A stretch of DNA of 42,697 nucleotides, taken from an uncultured Acetatifactor sp. (GTDB lineage: Bacteria; Bacillota; Clostridia; Lachnospirales; Lachnospiraceae). Shown here piece after piece: positions 7,641 through 16,790 of the stretch (positions are counted from its first letter, which is position 1; the number at the start of each line of letters is the position of its first letter). The position numbers and the translations under genes are program-made. The notes beneath the pieces were generated by a model, which saw only the letters and a program-made list of their open reading frames with translations, was not told where the DNA came from and made no database searches. The DNA lies in contig CAJUGT010000017.1 in assembly GCA_910586435.1 (NCBI GenBank), forward strand, positions 1-42,697, read 5' to 3'.

Positions 7641-9926
7641 ATGGCAGGAAACACAGTAGAAAAATCAAAAGTTATCTATCGCCGTGAACAGCCCATGACC
7701 GCTTTACACCTGATTACCCAGGGGCGTGTCCTGGCCGAATATCCCGGTGGTTCCTATCAATTAGGTTCAGGAGATGTAATCGGAATATGTGAGATTTGTT
7801 CTGAAGTACATTTTCTTGGCTACACTACCTTGGAAGACAGTACCATTCTTACTTTCCCATTGAGCAATATGCAGGCGCTGGAAGATATTCTCCAAAAGCG
7901 TCCGGATATCGCAAAACTCTTTATTCTATCCATGTTCCGTCAGTTTAATGCCCTGATGGCACAAAGCTCAGTTTCCGAAATGAACAGTATCAGCTTATAC
8001 CAAAATATGACGGAGGATTATGAAAAGTACAACGCCCTTTGCGGCAGATACCAGATCCAATCCCGTACACTGCCGGAGCTGGACTCCATACACGCGTATC
8101 TTGGGGAAGAAGCCCCCGATGTATGGCTGAACAGCTATTACCTTGCTCTACAACACATTTATGGGGGAACAAACGCTGCGATTATGTTGCAGGAACCGGG
8201 TCTCTCCCTGGGGATTCTCCGGAAAGGTTCACTGGACTTCCGTAAGACCTATTCCGTCCTCGACGAACATTACCGGTATCGCTGCCAGATTATGAACTGT
8301 TATTTCAATGACTCAGAAAACGATTTGTTTGATCTGCTCACCAGGCTTTACTGCCGTCTTGGTCAAAGCGGCCAGGACATGGATGGGCTTTACAACAATA
8401 TCTCCCGGATGAACCTCCTTCTGGAAGAGGACCCCGATCTGAATCAGGAAAAGGTTTCCACAAGACTCCAGGCCTTTCGTGAAAAAATCAAACAGCTGTC
8501 CACTCCGAAAAAGGAAGCATCTTCCGAAGACGGTTCCGAGGCGGATATTATGCAGGAATTATCGGAATCTCTAAATACCATCCTGGAGTTTGCCGACCTT
8601 GACCGTGATACGGAAAATACGTTTCGTCAGGATGTCAAGGCATATAAGGCAATTGAGGATAAGAACTCCACGGAAGATATTGTCAACCGTCTCCGCAAAA
8701 AATTGACGGAAGAATTTTATGTCGTCTATGCCAGTGTATTTGAACGTTCTCTCTCGGTAGCAAATATTCCCATTCCTGTGAAAATGTTTTTATATTTTGG
8801 CTATGTGGATGAGGAGCTTGCAGGCGCGGAGAACAGTGTAAGCTTATACCGTTTTGCCAGAAGCATTATATCGACGGCGGATTATGGTATATACACCTTT
8901 TATGACTGGCTCCTTGCCATTTACAACGGCGAGAAATCTCCCAGCCGTAACGAACTGGATGAAGATTATAGCGACTATGTACATAAGCAGAAACGCCAGG
9001 GAAATTTATCCGCCGCCGCTGTGGCAGATCTGGAAAACAACCCTTTGGAACTGGTTCGGTATGAGCTTCAGAACATGTTCCCTTCTGTCAATAAGATAAC
9101 TTATGGACGGATTACTACTTTCTGTCCTGTTTTCACCGCAGAAAACGTTCTGAAAGATTTGAATGCCTCTTTTGTAACACCGGCTCTCGTGGAAAAAGCG
9201 TTGAAACTGATAAAAAGCGTTGACTACTCCGCATTCTACAGAGAAAGCATGGATTATGACAATATGCAGATTATGGGCAAGGAAAGCATTCATCTGGAAT
9301 TTCTGCCCGATATTATCTTAATGCCGAACGTGGGAATCAAAGGGTCCATGTGGCAGGAAATCGAAGGGAAAAAGCGCAACAGCCCCAGCCGTATGCTCTT
9401 CTCCATCTTCCATATGGAAGACTTGAATACCACAATGGTACGACTGACGGGTGAATTCAGATGGGAACTTTGCAAGAGAATACAGGGCGGCCGCTGGAAC
9501 GACATATCCGACGCTTCCCTGACCAGCGAATATTTTGACTATGTACAGTTTTTCAGGAAAAACAGCGAACTAAGCAAAGAATCCAAAGAAAAACTTGTCA
9601 TCAGCCTGCAACGGGCCAAGAACAGTTTTAAAGAAATGTTTGTACGGGATTATGTGGTATGGGTACTGTTTGAATCAAGTGGTTCCGCAAGGCTGAATAA
9701 AGTAGCCCGGCGCATCCTGTTCACGTATTGTCCTTTCCCCGCTTCTCTGGACAGCAATCTGGAACAGAATCCCATGTACTCAGAACTGCTTCACCGTCAA
9801 AAGATCGTCTCTGCCCAGCGATTACATCACCTCAATGTCGTTGCGCAGAAACTTCGCAACAGCAATACTCCTGTGCCGGAAAGTCTGGAACGGGAAATCA
9901 AATTTGCTTCACGGGAAATAGATTAA
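7641..9926 (+). CDS. Cyclic-nucleotide-binding-fold protein of unknown function (761 aa)
   Basis: Residues about 8-110 look like a Crp-type cyclic nucleotide-binding (cupin) domain: VIYRREQPMTALHLITQGRV, then GSYQLGSGDVIGICEI, then a helix with FPLSNMQALEDILQKRP. The arginine of the phosphate-binding cassette is not evident, so ligand binding is uncertain. No helix-turn-helix follows. The remaining 650 residues are soluble and mostly helical, with a charged, coiled-coil-prone linker at about 270-340, and match no family I recognise. I prefer the ATG at 7641 (GAGGG ten bases upstream) to an in-frame ATG at 7521, because the promoter at 7483-7511 would start RNA only about three bases before 7521. 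The gene is monocistronic, with a terminator directly after its stop. A cytosolic signalling or regulatory role is only an inference from the N-terminal fold. Confidence 0.7.
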   Translation: MAGNTVEKSKVIYRREQPMTALHLITQGRVLAEYPGGSYQLGSGDVIGICEICSEVHFLGYTTLEDSTILTFPLSNMQALEDILQKRPDIAKLFILSMFRQFNALMAQSSVSEMNSISLYQNMTEDYEKYNALCGRYQIQSRTLPELDSIHAYLGEEAPDVWLNSYYLALQHIYGGTNAAIMLQEPGLSLGILRKGSLDFRKTYSVLDEHYRYRCQIMNCYFNDSENDLFDLLTRLYCRLGQSGQDMDGLYNNISRMNLLLEEDPDLNQEKVSTRLQAFREKIKQLSTPKKEASSEDGSEADIMQELSESLNTILEFADLDRDTENTFRQDVKAYKAIEDKNSTEDIVNRLRKKLTEEFYVVYASVFERSLSVANIPIPVKMFLYFGYVDEELAGAENSVSLYRFARSIISTADYGIYTFYDWLLAIYNGEKSPSRNELDEDYSDYVHKQKRQGNLSAAAVADLENNPLELVRYELQNMFPSVNKITYGRITTFCPVFTAENVLKDLNASFVTPALVEKALKLIKSVDYSAFYRESMDYDNMQIMGKESIHLEFLPDIILMPNVGIKGSMWQEIEGKKRNSPSRMLFSIFHMEDLNTTMVRLTGEFRWELCKRIQGGRWNDISDASLTSEYFDYVQFFRKNSELSKESKEKLVISLQRAKNSFKEMFVRDYVVWVLFESSGSARLNKVARRILFTYCPFPASLDSNLEQNPMYSELLHRQKIVSAQRLHHLNVVAQKLRNSNTPVPESLEREIKFASREID

Positions 9927-9931
9927 ATTAA

Positions 9932-9965
9932 AAAAATCCAGAAGGCATTCCTTCTGGATTTTTTA
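9932..9965. terminator. Bidirectional intrinsic terminator
   Basis: AAAAAATCCAGAAGG (9932-9946), loop CATT, CCTTCTGGATTTTTT (9951-9965). The fully paired stem has T runs on both strands. It serves the plus-strand gene ending at 9926 and the minus-strand gene ending at 9969. Confidence 0.92.
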
Positions 9966-9968
9966 TGT

Positions 9969-10208
9969 TCAGGAAACTGCTTCTTCTCTCTCTTCCAGAT
10001 ACTGCTGCAATACTGCCGCCACTTCATCCGGTCCCAACCCTGACTCCTCAATGAGATCGCTTACCACCTCCAATTCTTTTCTTCTCTTCTCCTGATAAAG
10101 TTCATCCAATTCCCGTTTTTCTGATTCTATACGGGTTGTCAGTGCCTCTATCAGCTCCTGCTTTGCGGTAATTTTTTCATCAATGGTCTTACGCTGTCCT
10201 CTAGCCAT
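9969..10208 (-). CDS. Small coiled-coil protein (79 aa), unknown function
   Basis: The protein begins MARGQRKTIDEKITAKQELI and has a continuous charged heptad-like helix at residues 8-50. A short second helical part (LIEESGLGPDEVAAVLQQYL) follows, ending in acidic residues. No membrane segment is present. The general shape, a coiled coil followed by a short helical hairpin, is loosely like DUF4315, but I do not claim membership. The start is firm, with AAGGAGGAG about six bases upstream. It has its own likely promoter (10253-10280) and terminator, so it is transcribed separately from the helicase gene upstream. Confidence 0.75.
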   Translation of the reverse strand: MARGQRKTIDEKITAKQELIEALTTRIESEKRELDELYQEKRRKELEVVSDLIEESGLGPDEVAAVLQQYLEEREEAVS

Positions 10209-10252
10209 AAAATCTCCTCCTTTTTATACCAGTATATGGACAAGGATGGAAA

Positions 10253-10280
10253 AATATACCACAATTTATAAATTTTTCAA
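10253..10280 (-). promoter_or_regulatory. Probable promoter of the 79-aa gene
   Basis: On the minus strand TTGAAA (10275-10280) is followed after 16 bp by TATATT (10253-10258), about 45 bp before the start codon. It lies wholly in the gap after the SNF2 helicase stop. The match is moderate. Confidence 0.5.
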
Positions 10281-10287
10281 ACACGCT

Positions 10288-13200
10288 CTAACTCAAAAGA
10301 GAAATAAAATCCTCTTTGCTCATTCCTCCAAGCTGTCCTGCGTCCCCCTGGATGACTTGTTCTGAAAGCGCTCTTTTGCTTTCCTGAAGTTCCTGTATCT
10401 TCTCCTCAATGGTACCCTTCGCAATCAATCTGTATACCACCACCATTTTGGTCTGTCCTATGCGGTGCGCCCGGTCAGTGGCCTGATTCTGCACTGCCAG
10501 GTTCCACCAGGGGTCATAATGGATCACCACATCCGCCCCTGTAAGGTTAAGCCCCACACCTCCCGCTTTTAAAGAGATTAAAAATACTTTTGTCTCATCT
10601 GTGTTAAAGGATTTTACAAGCTGCAGCCGCTTCTCCTTTGGCGTGGCGCCGGTAATGGTATAGAAACTGATTCCTTCCTCTCCCAGCCTCGCCGCAACCA
10701 GCTCCAACATGGAAGTAAACTGGGAGAAAAGCAGTATCTTATGACCGCCTTCCACAGCGCTTTTCACCAATTCCGCACAGGCTTCCAGCTTTGCCGACTC
10801 CCCCTTATAATTCTCAAAACATAGTCCGGGATCACAGCAAATCTGACGGAGCTTCATAAGTTCCGCAAGAACCTGCATCTTATTTTTTTGAAATTCCTGC
10901 GCATCCTGCATGGCAATCTTCTGTTTCATGCTAAGTACCTGGGCGTCATAAAGCTTCTGCTGCTCAGACTCAAATTTCACATACCGATTCTCCTCCAACT
11001 TCTCCGGGAGATCCCGCAGAACATTCTCCTTCATTCTCCGCAGGATAAAAGGCGCCGTCATCCTCTGTAAACGCTCCAATGCTTCCTGGTCCTCATTCTT
11101 CACAATAGGAGCTTCAAATTCATTCCGAAACACATCATACCCATACAGATACCCCGGAATCAGAAAATCAAAAATACTCCACAACTCGCTGAGTCTATTC
11201 TCAATGGGGGTGCCCGTAAGCGCGAACCGGGTACGGCTCCTGATTACCTTCACCGCCTTGGCGGCGGCTGTCGTGTGATTCTTGATATATTGGGCCTCAT
11301 CAATTATCTGATAGAAAAACTCCTTATCCTCATAATACTCCACATCACGTTTGAGCAAATCGTATGAGGTCAGAAGCACATCGTATTCCTCATAACGCTC
11401 CAGTCTCTCCCGTCTCTCTTCCTGGGTACCAGTAATAAAATTCCAGGATAGTTCGGGCGCGAAACTTTTTATTTCCTCTCCCCAGTTATAAACCAGAGAG
11501 GCCGGCGCTATCACAATGGAAGTCCCCTGTTTCCCTTCCATTTTCGCTGAGAGCAGAACAGCCAATATCTGTAATGTCTTGCCAAGCCCCATATCATCCG
11601 CCAAAATCCCTCCCAGATGATATGCCTCCAATGTCCGAAGCCACCGGTACCCCGTTCTCTGATACCCTCGCATAATGCCCACAAGGGAAGGGGGTTCTTC
11701 AAATTCCCCATCGTTTAATGTTTTGAAATCCTTAACCATCTCCCGGAAATAACTGTCCCTGCTGCTGTATATTTCCTCATTTTTCTCCAGAAGCTTGTCC
11801 AGATATAAGGCCCGATACATGGGAAGTTTCACATTTCCCTTCAGTACATCCTTTGGTGACATGCGCAGAGCGTCCATCATTTCTGCCAGAGTCTGAAGGG
11901 AATTGTCTTCCTCAAGACTTAAAAAGTCTCCGTTTTTCAGCCTGTGGTATTTTTTCTTCTGCCGATAGCTTTTCAGTATATCCAGCAATTCCTGTGGCGG
12001 AACATCCTGTGTGACAATATTCAGGTTCAGCAGATCCCTGGATACGGATATACCCACGGACATCTTGACCCTGCGCCCTATGTTCACGCCGCTGAACCGC
12101 CTGGTGCATCGCACTTCCCCCATGGTCAGCAGCATATCCACCCCTTTATCCAACACCTGATACATCAGCTCTTCTTCACGATTACAATGCAATTCCTGTT
12201 TGCCCCAATCAATATAAGGAAACCACTGCTGTACCATAAAGAGCATTTCCCGCTCTCTCTCCCACTCCCGAAAAGGCTCCCTTACCCGTTCCTGATCCAG
12301 ATAATCCAGGGCCTGGAATTCCCTGTCCCCATACCTGGCCGCTACCCTGCAAGACATATTGTGTTCTTCCGCATCCAGATAAAATACAAATTCTGCCTGG
12401 GGCGGCAAATACGCCGCGATTTCGTCCGCGTTTTCCTCCATAATGTCAACCACGCCTTCCAGCTGTGGTAATACAGAATAATAAAACTGGGCCAGCTTGT
12501 TCCTCCCCACCTGAAAGGAGGCTGCGCCATCCTGACAAAATGCCGCCAGGGTACGTATGCGCTGCTGAAATGCCTCCTCCAGCCTGCACAAACTATCCTC
12601 GGCAATAAAATACGCCGTACCCACACCAAAAAACAATTCCGGAATTCGGCAATCCACGCTTATTCCATGAAAAGTCCTTCTGTCACTTAAGGCATTCTTT
12701 CGTATGGAAATGGAAATATAGGGATTTCGTTCCTTTGTATGCAGTACTGCCTTCACTCTTTTCTCAAGATCTCTGTCCTCATACTCTATCCCCCTGCTGT
12801 CTATGAGGCTGTACAGTTCATCCAGCCGCCATCCAAACAGGGCCAGCTCACCGTTTTTGGACAAGGCTTTTCTGGAATAACTCTTGGCCTCAATAAGCCT
12901 TTTCTCAAAAGCCTTTTCTTCTTTGACAATTCTTCCGATATAGTCAATCCACTTCCTGGAATCGTCTGTAAAATGATTGATTCCATGGTTGAATGTTGTT
13001 CCGGTTCCGTAAGAAGCCATTTTCGATTCCAGGACATTTTCATAAAATTCAAACAGATCCTTGATGACAAAGAGCTTCTTCTCTCCCACTTTAAAAGAAA
13101 CCGATAATTCCCCCTTCTTCTTTGTCACCCTGGGAAGCAATGTAAGGCTTTCTTCCTTTCCCACGGTACCTGAAATCACATGGTTCACACGCTGTTCCGA

Positions 13201-13764
13201 AAATGCGTTTAAAATCCGCATAGCACGCAGATCCGTGGCATCTCCCAGATTCCTGCCCTGCGCCCTCTCCTGCATCAGCATGGAAAACGCCGCAAGATAA
13301 GCGCAATATTCCCTTCGATAATACCCCGAATAATAATGCCTTCTGCACTCCGGACAGGCACATTCCGCAAACAATGCCGTGTCCCTGCTGAACGCTATAT
13401 AGAGGGGAAAGGCCGCCTTTCCCTCACCGGCACTCCCGTAAGCCTCACCGATGACATCGTTTCTCCCCTCCGAGTATCCGCATTCTATCCTGTCAATATT
13501 CACCTTCTTATTGCTGTACAGCTCCTTCCCCTTCTTCAGGATGGCCTGCGTGAGACCCATGCTTTTGCGTATCTCATTCCAGTCAAAATATTCATATTTC
13601 GCCAGTTCCTCATTGACCGCCATATTGCGCTCATATTTTTCCCCCGCATCGGGATCTTCCTCCTGACGATTCAAAATGATGTATTCCTCTTCTTTTGTGA
13701 CTGATTTTGGTTCCTGCCACATTCCAGCCAAATTATCCTGACTTTTATCAGATTGATTCCCCAT
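10288..13764 (-). CDS. SWIM-domain SNF2-family DEAD/DEAH helicase (1158 aa)
   Basis: This is a large Swi2/Snf2-type ATPase, a DNA translocase that remodels protein-DNA complexes. A SWIM-like zinc motif lies at about residues 134-155 (ECACPEC, then REYCAYLAAF). The middle third (about 200-650) is the helicase-associated region seen in bacterial members. The motor starts near 690, with Walker A DDMGLGKT (about 724), the DEAQ box (IIDEAQYIKN, about 821) and motif III (LTGTPIENRLSELWSI). The second RecA lobe ends with motifs V and VI (GLNLTGADVV, QNQATDRAHRIGQ, about 1080-1110). The ATG at 13764 lies 17 bp inside the end of the histidine kinase gene and has GGAG upstream, so translation is probably coupled. 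Its cellular job is not known, and its place after a BceRS-like pair is unusual. Confidence 0.92.
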   Translation of the reverse strand: MGNQSDKSQDNLAGMWQEPKSVTKEEEYIILNRQEEDPDAGEKYERNMAVNEELAKYEYFDWNEIRKSMGLTQAILKKGKELYSNKKVNIDRIECGYSEGRNDVIGEAYGSAGEGKAAFPLYIAFSRDTALFAECACPECRRHYYSGYYRREYCAYLAAFSMLMQERAQGRNLGDATDLRAMRILNAFSEQRVNHVISGTVGKEESLTLLPRVTKKKGELSVSFKVGEKKLFVIKDLFEFYENVLESKMASYGTGTTFNHGINHFTDDSRKWIDYIGRIVKEEKAFEKRLIEAKSYSRKALSKNGELALFGWRLDELYSLIDSRGIEYEDRDLEKRVKAVLHTKERNPYISISIRKNALSDRRTFHGISVDCRIPELFFGVGTAYFIAEDSLCRLEEAFQQRIRTLAAFCQDGAASFQVGRNKLAQFYYSVLPQLEGVVDIMEENADEIAAYLPPQAEFVFYLDAEEHNMSCRVAARYGDREFQALDYLDQERVREPFREWEREREMLFMVQQWFPYIDWGKQELHCNREEELMYQVLDKGVDMLLTMGEVRCTRRFSGVNIGRRVKMSVGISVSRDLLNLNIVTQDVPPQELLDILKSYRQKKKYHRLKNGDFLSLEEDNSLQTLAEMMDALRMSPKDVLKGNVKLPMYRALYLDKLLEKNEEIYSSRDSYFREMVKDFKTLNDGEFEEPPSLVGIMRGYQRTGYRWLRTLEAYHLGGILADDMGLGKTLQILAVLLSAKMEGKQGTSIVIAPASLVYNWGEEIKSFAPELSWNFITGTQEERRERLERYEEYDVLLTSYDLLKRDVEYYEDKEFFYQIIDEAQYIKNHTTAAAKAVKVIRSRTRFALTGTPIENRLSELWSIFDFLIPGYLYGYDVFRNEFEAPIVKNEDQEALERLQRMTAPFILRRMKENVLRDLPEKLEENRYVKFESEQQKLYDAQVLSMKQKIAMQDAQEFQKNKMQVLAELMKLRQICCDPGLCFENYKGESAKLEACAELVKSAVEGGHKILLFSQFTSMLELVAARLGEEGISFYTITGATPKEKRLQLVKSFNTDETKVFLISLKAGGVGLNLTGADVVIHYDPWWNLAVQNQATDRAHRIGQTKMVVVYRLIAKGTIEEKIQELQESKRALSEQVIQGDAGQLGGMSKEDFISLLS

Positions 13765-14785
13765 GTATTCTATCTCCTTTATTCCAATCCAAAATCACCC
13801 TGGTACCTTCCCCCTCCCGGCTTTCCACCATCAATTGAATCCCCAGTTGTCCGCAAATCCTACGGCACAAATACAATCCGATACCAGTGGATTTCTTCTC
13901 CATTCTTCCATTGTAACCCGTAAATCCTTTATCGAAAATCCGAGGCAAATCCTCCGGGCGAATGCCAATGCCCGTATCCTGAATGCTCAGCATATTCTCC
14001 TTTGCGCTTATGGTTATCCCGCCATTTGGGGTATACTTTATACTGTTGGAAAGAATTTGTTCCAGACAGAAAATAAACCACTTTTGATCTGTCAGAATCT
14101 GAATATCCATTTCCCCCAGTTCCAGACGCAATCCCTTATTGATAAATAATACAGAATATTTTTTTACTGCCTGCTTTATCAGGGAAGACAAATCATATTC
14201 CTGCAATACCATATCGGAGGACATGCTTTCCAGTCTCTGGAATGTCAGTACCATATCCACATACTGTTCTATCTTAAACAACTCTTCCCGCATGAGAAAA
14301 CCAGCTCTGCCCGGTATCTCGCTCCCTTCCAGCAACAACCTCAGCGCCGAAATAGGTGTCTTTATCTGATGAGTCCACATGAGATAATAATCTTTGTATT
14401 CCGCAGATTTTTCCTCCATTTTATGACGATTTTTTTCCATTTCCTCACAGATACGTAAAGCAAGGAGCCATTGAGCTTCTGCAAAAGTCCCTGCCTCCTT
14501 AATGTGTTCCCCATTCCTCATATCTCCAATGCCTGTCAGCAACTCTCCTGATTGTTCAAAATGCCTGTATATTTCCTCAAGCTTTTTGCTTTCGGACACA
14601 TATTTCATGCCCCTGAAAATTCCTGCCGCTCCCCAGACCACCAGTGCCAAAAAAGCGGCATACAGAAGTTTTCCCACATTTTCAATTTGGTAAAGGGAAC
14701 CCACACCCACCAGCAAACCTACTATTATCAGGCAAAGTAGTATTGAAATCTTTTGCTCTTTCAAATATCGCATCCACAGTTTCAT
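13748..14785 (-). CDS. BceS-like sensor histidine kinase
   Basis: The 345-residue kinase has two membrane helices close together (about 13-32 and 38-57) with almost no extracellular loop. This marks intramembrane-sensing kinases of the BceS/YvcQ group. The histidine box is WTHQIKTPISALRLL with H139, the form typical of that group. The ATPase part has the N box (EQILSNSIKYTP), the G1 box (IQDTGIGI) and the G2 box (STGIGLYLCRRI). BceS-type kinases usually sense antimicrobial peptides through a BceAB-type ABC transporter. None is encoded here, so the signal is open. It follows the response regulator by 45 bp and overlaps the helicase gene by 17 bp. Confidence 0.9.
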   Translation of the reverse strand: MKLWMRYLKEQKISILLCLIIVGLLVGVGSLYQIENVGKLLYAAFLALVVWGAAGIFRGMKYVSESKKLEEIYRHFEQSGELLTGIGDMRNGEHIKEAGTFAEAQWLLALRICEEMEKNRHKMEEKSAEYKDYYLMWTHQIKTPISALRLLLEGSEIPGRAGFLMREELFKIEQYVDMVLTFQRLESMSSDMVLQEYDLSSLIKQAVKKYSVLFINKGLRLELGEMDIQILTDQKWFIFCLEQILSNSIKYTPNGGITISAKENMLSIQDTGIGIRPEDLPRIFDKGFTGYNGRMEKKSTGIGLYLCRRICGQLGIQLMVESREGEGTRVILDWNKGDRIHGESI

Positions 14786-14830
14786 GTTTTCTCCGTTTCC
14801 ATGCTTTCCTGAATCCCCTGTATTATCTGC

Positions 14831-15523
14831 TTATTCTCCGATGCAATATCCCAATCCCTTTTTGGTGTGAATCAGCTGTCCCCTGCCCACGGCCTCCAGT
14901 TTCCTGCGAAGCCTGGTCATGTTTACCGTCAAAGTATTATCGTCCACAAAACAGTCGTTGTCCCATAACCGTTTCATAATTGCCTCCCTGGAAACTGTCT
15001 TTTGCGCGTTTTCAAAGAGAATCTGCAATATCCGAAATTCATTTTTGGTCAGCTCTGTCTTCTGGCCTCCCACAAACAGAGAGGCATCTGTCAGATCCAG
15101 AATTAATCCGTCGTATTCCATCACATTGGTCTGCTCCCGGAAAGCATAAGTCCTTCGCAGCATGGCCTGCACTTTCGCAGACAGGACCTCCAGCTCAAAA
15201 GGCTTTGTCACAAAGTCATCTCCACCCATATTTACGGCCATGACGATGTTCATATTGTCCCCGGCGGAAGACACGAAAATAATTGGAACCTGTGAAATCT
15301 GCCTGATCTGAGAACACCAATAATATCCGTTAAAAAAAGGCAAACCAATATCCATCAAAACCAGCTGGGGACCACAGGCAGCAAACTCGCCCAGCACATT
15401 TTGAAAGTCCCTGGCACAGCATACCTCATACCCCCACTTTTCCAGATGAAGTTTCATGCCTTCCGCAATCACCGCATCGTCCTCCACCACAAAAAGCTTA
15501 TATTTCAATCCTGGTTCCTTCAT
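14831..15523 (-). CDS. OmpR/BceR-family response regulator
   Basis: From the preferred ATG at 15523 the 230-residue protein begins MKEPGLKYKLFVVEDDAVIA. The receiver domain has the acidic pair E14/D15, phosphoacceptor D58 (LVLMDIGLP), a conserved threonine/serine position (FVSSAGD) and K at TKPFE. A winged-helix DNA-binding domain fills about 130-230 (LTKNEFRILQILF, DDNTLTVNMTRLRRKL, GLGYCIGE). Upstream in-frame starts exist (ATG at 15562, TTG at 15619, the latter overlapping the HD-GYP stop), but they add a basic tail encoded by a 29-bp tandem duplication. AAGGA about ten bases before 15523 supports the short form. It should be phosphorylated by the kinase encoded next; its targets are unknown. 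Confidence 0.88.
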   Translation of the reverse strand: MKEPGLKYKLFVVEDDAVIAEGMKLHLEKWGYEVCCARDFQNVLGEFAACGPQLVLMDIGLPFFNGYYWCSQIRQISQVPIIFVSSAGDNMNIVMAVNMGGDDFVTKPFELEVLSAKVQAMLRRTYAFREQTNVMEYDGLILDLTDASLFVGGQKTELTKNEFRILQILFENAQKTVSREAIMKRLWDNDCFVDDNTLTVNMTRLRRKLEAVGRGQLIHTKKGLGYCIGE

Positions 15524-15532
15524 AGCTTTCCG

Positions 15533-15590
15533 TCCTTGCAGCGCGTTTTCTTTCTGTTCCATCCTTGCAGCGCGTTTTCTTCCTGTTCCA
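15533..15590 (-). repeat. 29-bp tandem duplication at the response-regulator start
   Basis: Two adjacent 29-bp copies (15533-15561 and 15562-15590) differ at one base. Because 29 is not a multiple of three, the copies are read in different frames if translated (one as DGTGRKRAAR, the other as MEQKENALQ). They lie between the HD-GYP stop and the preferred regulator start. Confidence 0.92.
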
Positions 15591-15611
15591 TCCTCAGTCA
15601 CACAGTCTCTT

Positions 15612-16721
15612 TTATTCAATTATCAGACTGGCACATTTGATATCTTCTGACAAATCATAGACCGTCCCTGTCTTCAGCCCTATCACTTTTGGTCTTAGAG
15701 GATACTGAGGATTATTTTTAACTACCTTAGCTCTCTCCCCGTTGCTCAACGTAACCACACTGTCCACAGGATACAATATAATAATGGCCAGGAAATTCCT
15801 CATATAAGTAATATCAAGTTCATCCGTCATAGCCATAATCATTTCAATGGCGTCTTGTTGAGAGAATGCTTTCTTATAGGGGCGCTCTGTCACAAGAGCA
15901 TCATAAACGTCGGCAATGGAAAGAATCCTTGCATAGGAAAAAAGCTTATCTCCTGACACCCCCATGGGGTATCCTTTCCCGTTTATTTTCTCATGATGCT
16001 GTAACACTCCTAACAGCACTTCCTGAGGAATATCCTTTTTCTCTTTCAGTATCTCATAACCGTAGAGAGAATGTTTCTTCATAATGTCAAATTCTTCTTC
16101 CGTCAGTTTACCTGCTTTGTTCAGCACTTCACTGGGAATTTTCGATTTGCCCACATCATGAAGCAGCCCTGCCATTCCAACTTTCTCAATCTCCGGTTCC
16201 GAAAATCCGCTTTTCTTGGCAATCAGCATGGCTATGGCGGCCACATCCACGCTGTGTTTGAATGTATATTCGTCACTCACCTTCAGGGCGTCTATATTTA
16301 AGGCCACCGCATCGTTTTCCATAATGGAATCCATTAAGTTTCCCGTCACTTCCGCAGCCGTGCCAGTCAAATCAGTGGCCGCCGTATCACTGTAAAGATA
16401 CTTGATCCCCTCCGTCACACGCTTCTTAACACTCTCGGATAAAGTGACTCTGCCCCGATCTGCCACCTTGTTTTTTTCTATCTTCTCCTTCACTTCAGGC
16501 GACACTTCGATGACAGGGTCCGCCGGATCTTCTTCTCCTTCTCTGATATATACTCCGGAAATCCCCATTTTTTGCAGCGCATCGATAAGAAATTCATCCA
16601 ATGTGGTCTTCCGGGCAATCAAAATGCGGCCAGACCTGTCCACTATTGCCTGGTCAATTGCCATCCCTTTTTTTAGAGCTCTTGTACTTACATATTTTCT
16701 ACGTATCACTGGCTTCTCCAA
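15612..16721 (-). CDS. HD-GYP domain protein, probable cyclic-di-GMP phosphodiesterase
   Basis: The 369-residue protein has an N-terminal region of about 100 residues (VSTRALKKGMAIDQAI, LDEFLIDALQKMGI) seen in many clostridial HD-GYP proteins. An HD-GYP domain spans about 145-310. Metal and catalytic residues are visible: H156 (FKHSVDVA), the HD pair H188/D189 (GLLHDVGKSKIP), H217, H242/H243 (QHHEKINGKGYP, with the GYP signature at 250-252) and D271 (IADVYDAL). Such enzymes hydrolyse c-di-GMP to pGpG or GMP. A C-terminal stretch (ILYPVDSVVTLSNGERAKVV) is a common tail. It is the first gene of the likely operon with the two-component pair and the helicase, which hints that c-di-GMP turnover and the BceRS-like signal are linked. 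Confidence 0.92.
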   Translation of the reverse strand: MEKPVIRRKYVSTRALKKGMAIDQAIVDRSGRILIARKTTLDEFLIDALQKMGISGVYIREGEEDPADPVIEVSPEVKEKIEKNKVADRGRVTLSESVKKRVTEGIKYLYSDTAATDLTGTAAEVTGNLMDSIMENDAVALNIDALKVSDEYTFKHSVDVAAIAMLIAKKSGFSEPEIEKVGMAGLLHDVGKSKIPSEVLNKAGKLTEEEFDIMKKHSLYGYEILKEKKDIPQEVLLGVLQHHEKINGKGYPMGVSGDKLFSYARILSIADVYDALVTERPYKKAFSQQDAIEMIMAMTDELDITYMRNFLAIIILYPVDSVVTLSNGERAKVVKNNPQYPLRPKVIGLKTGTVYDLSEDIKCASLIIE

Positions 16722-16790
16722 AATGATGAATTCAAGTTATCCGCTCTTCTTTTGATTATAACCTGTTTTGCCTGTAAAATCTATCCCTAT

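Noticed and set aside
16740..16790. Promoter for the HD-GYP gene at a TATAAT near 16756
   Set aside because: A good -10 is present, but no -35 at a suitable distance, so it was not annotated.
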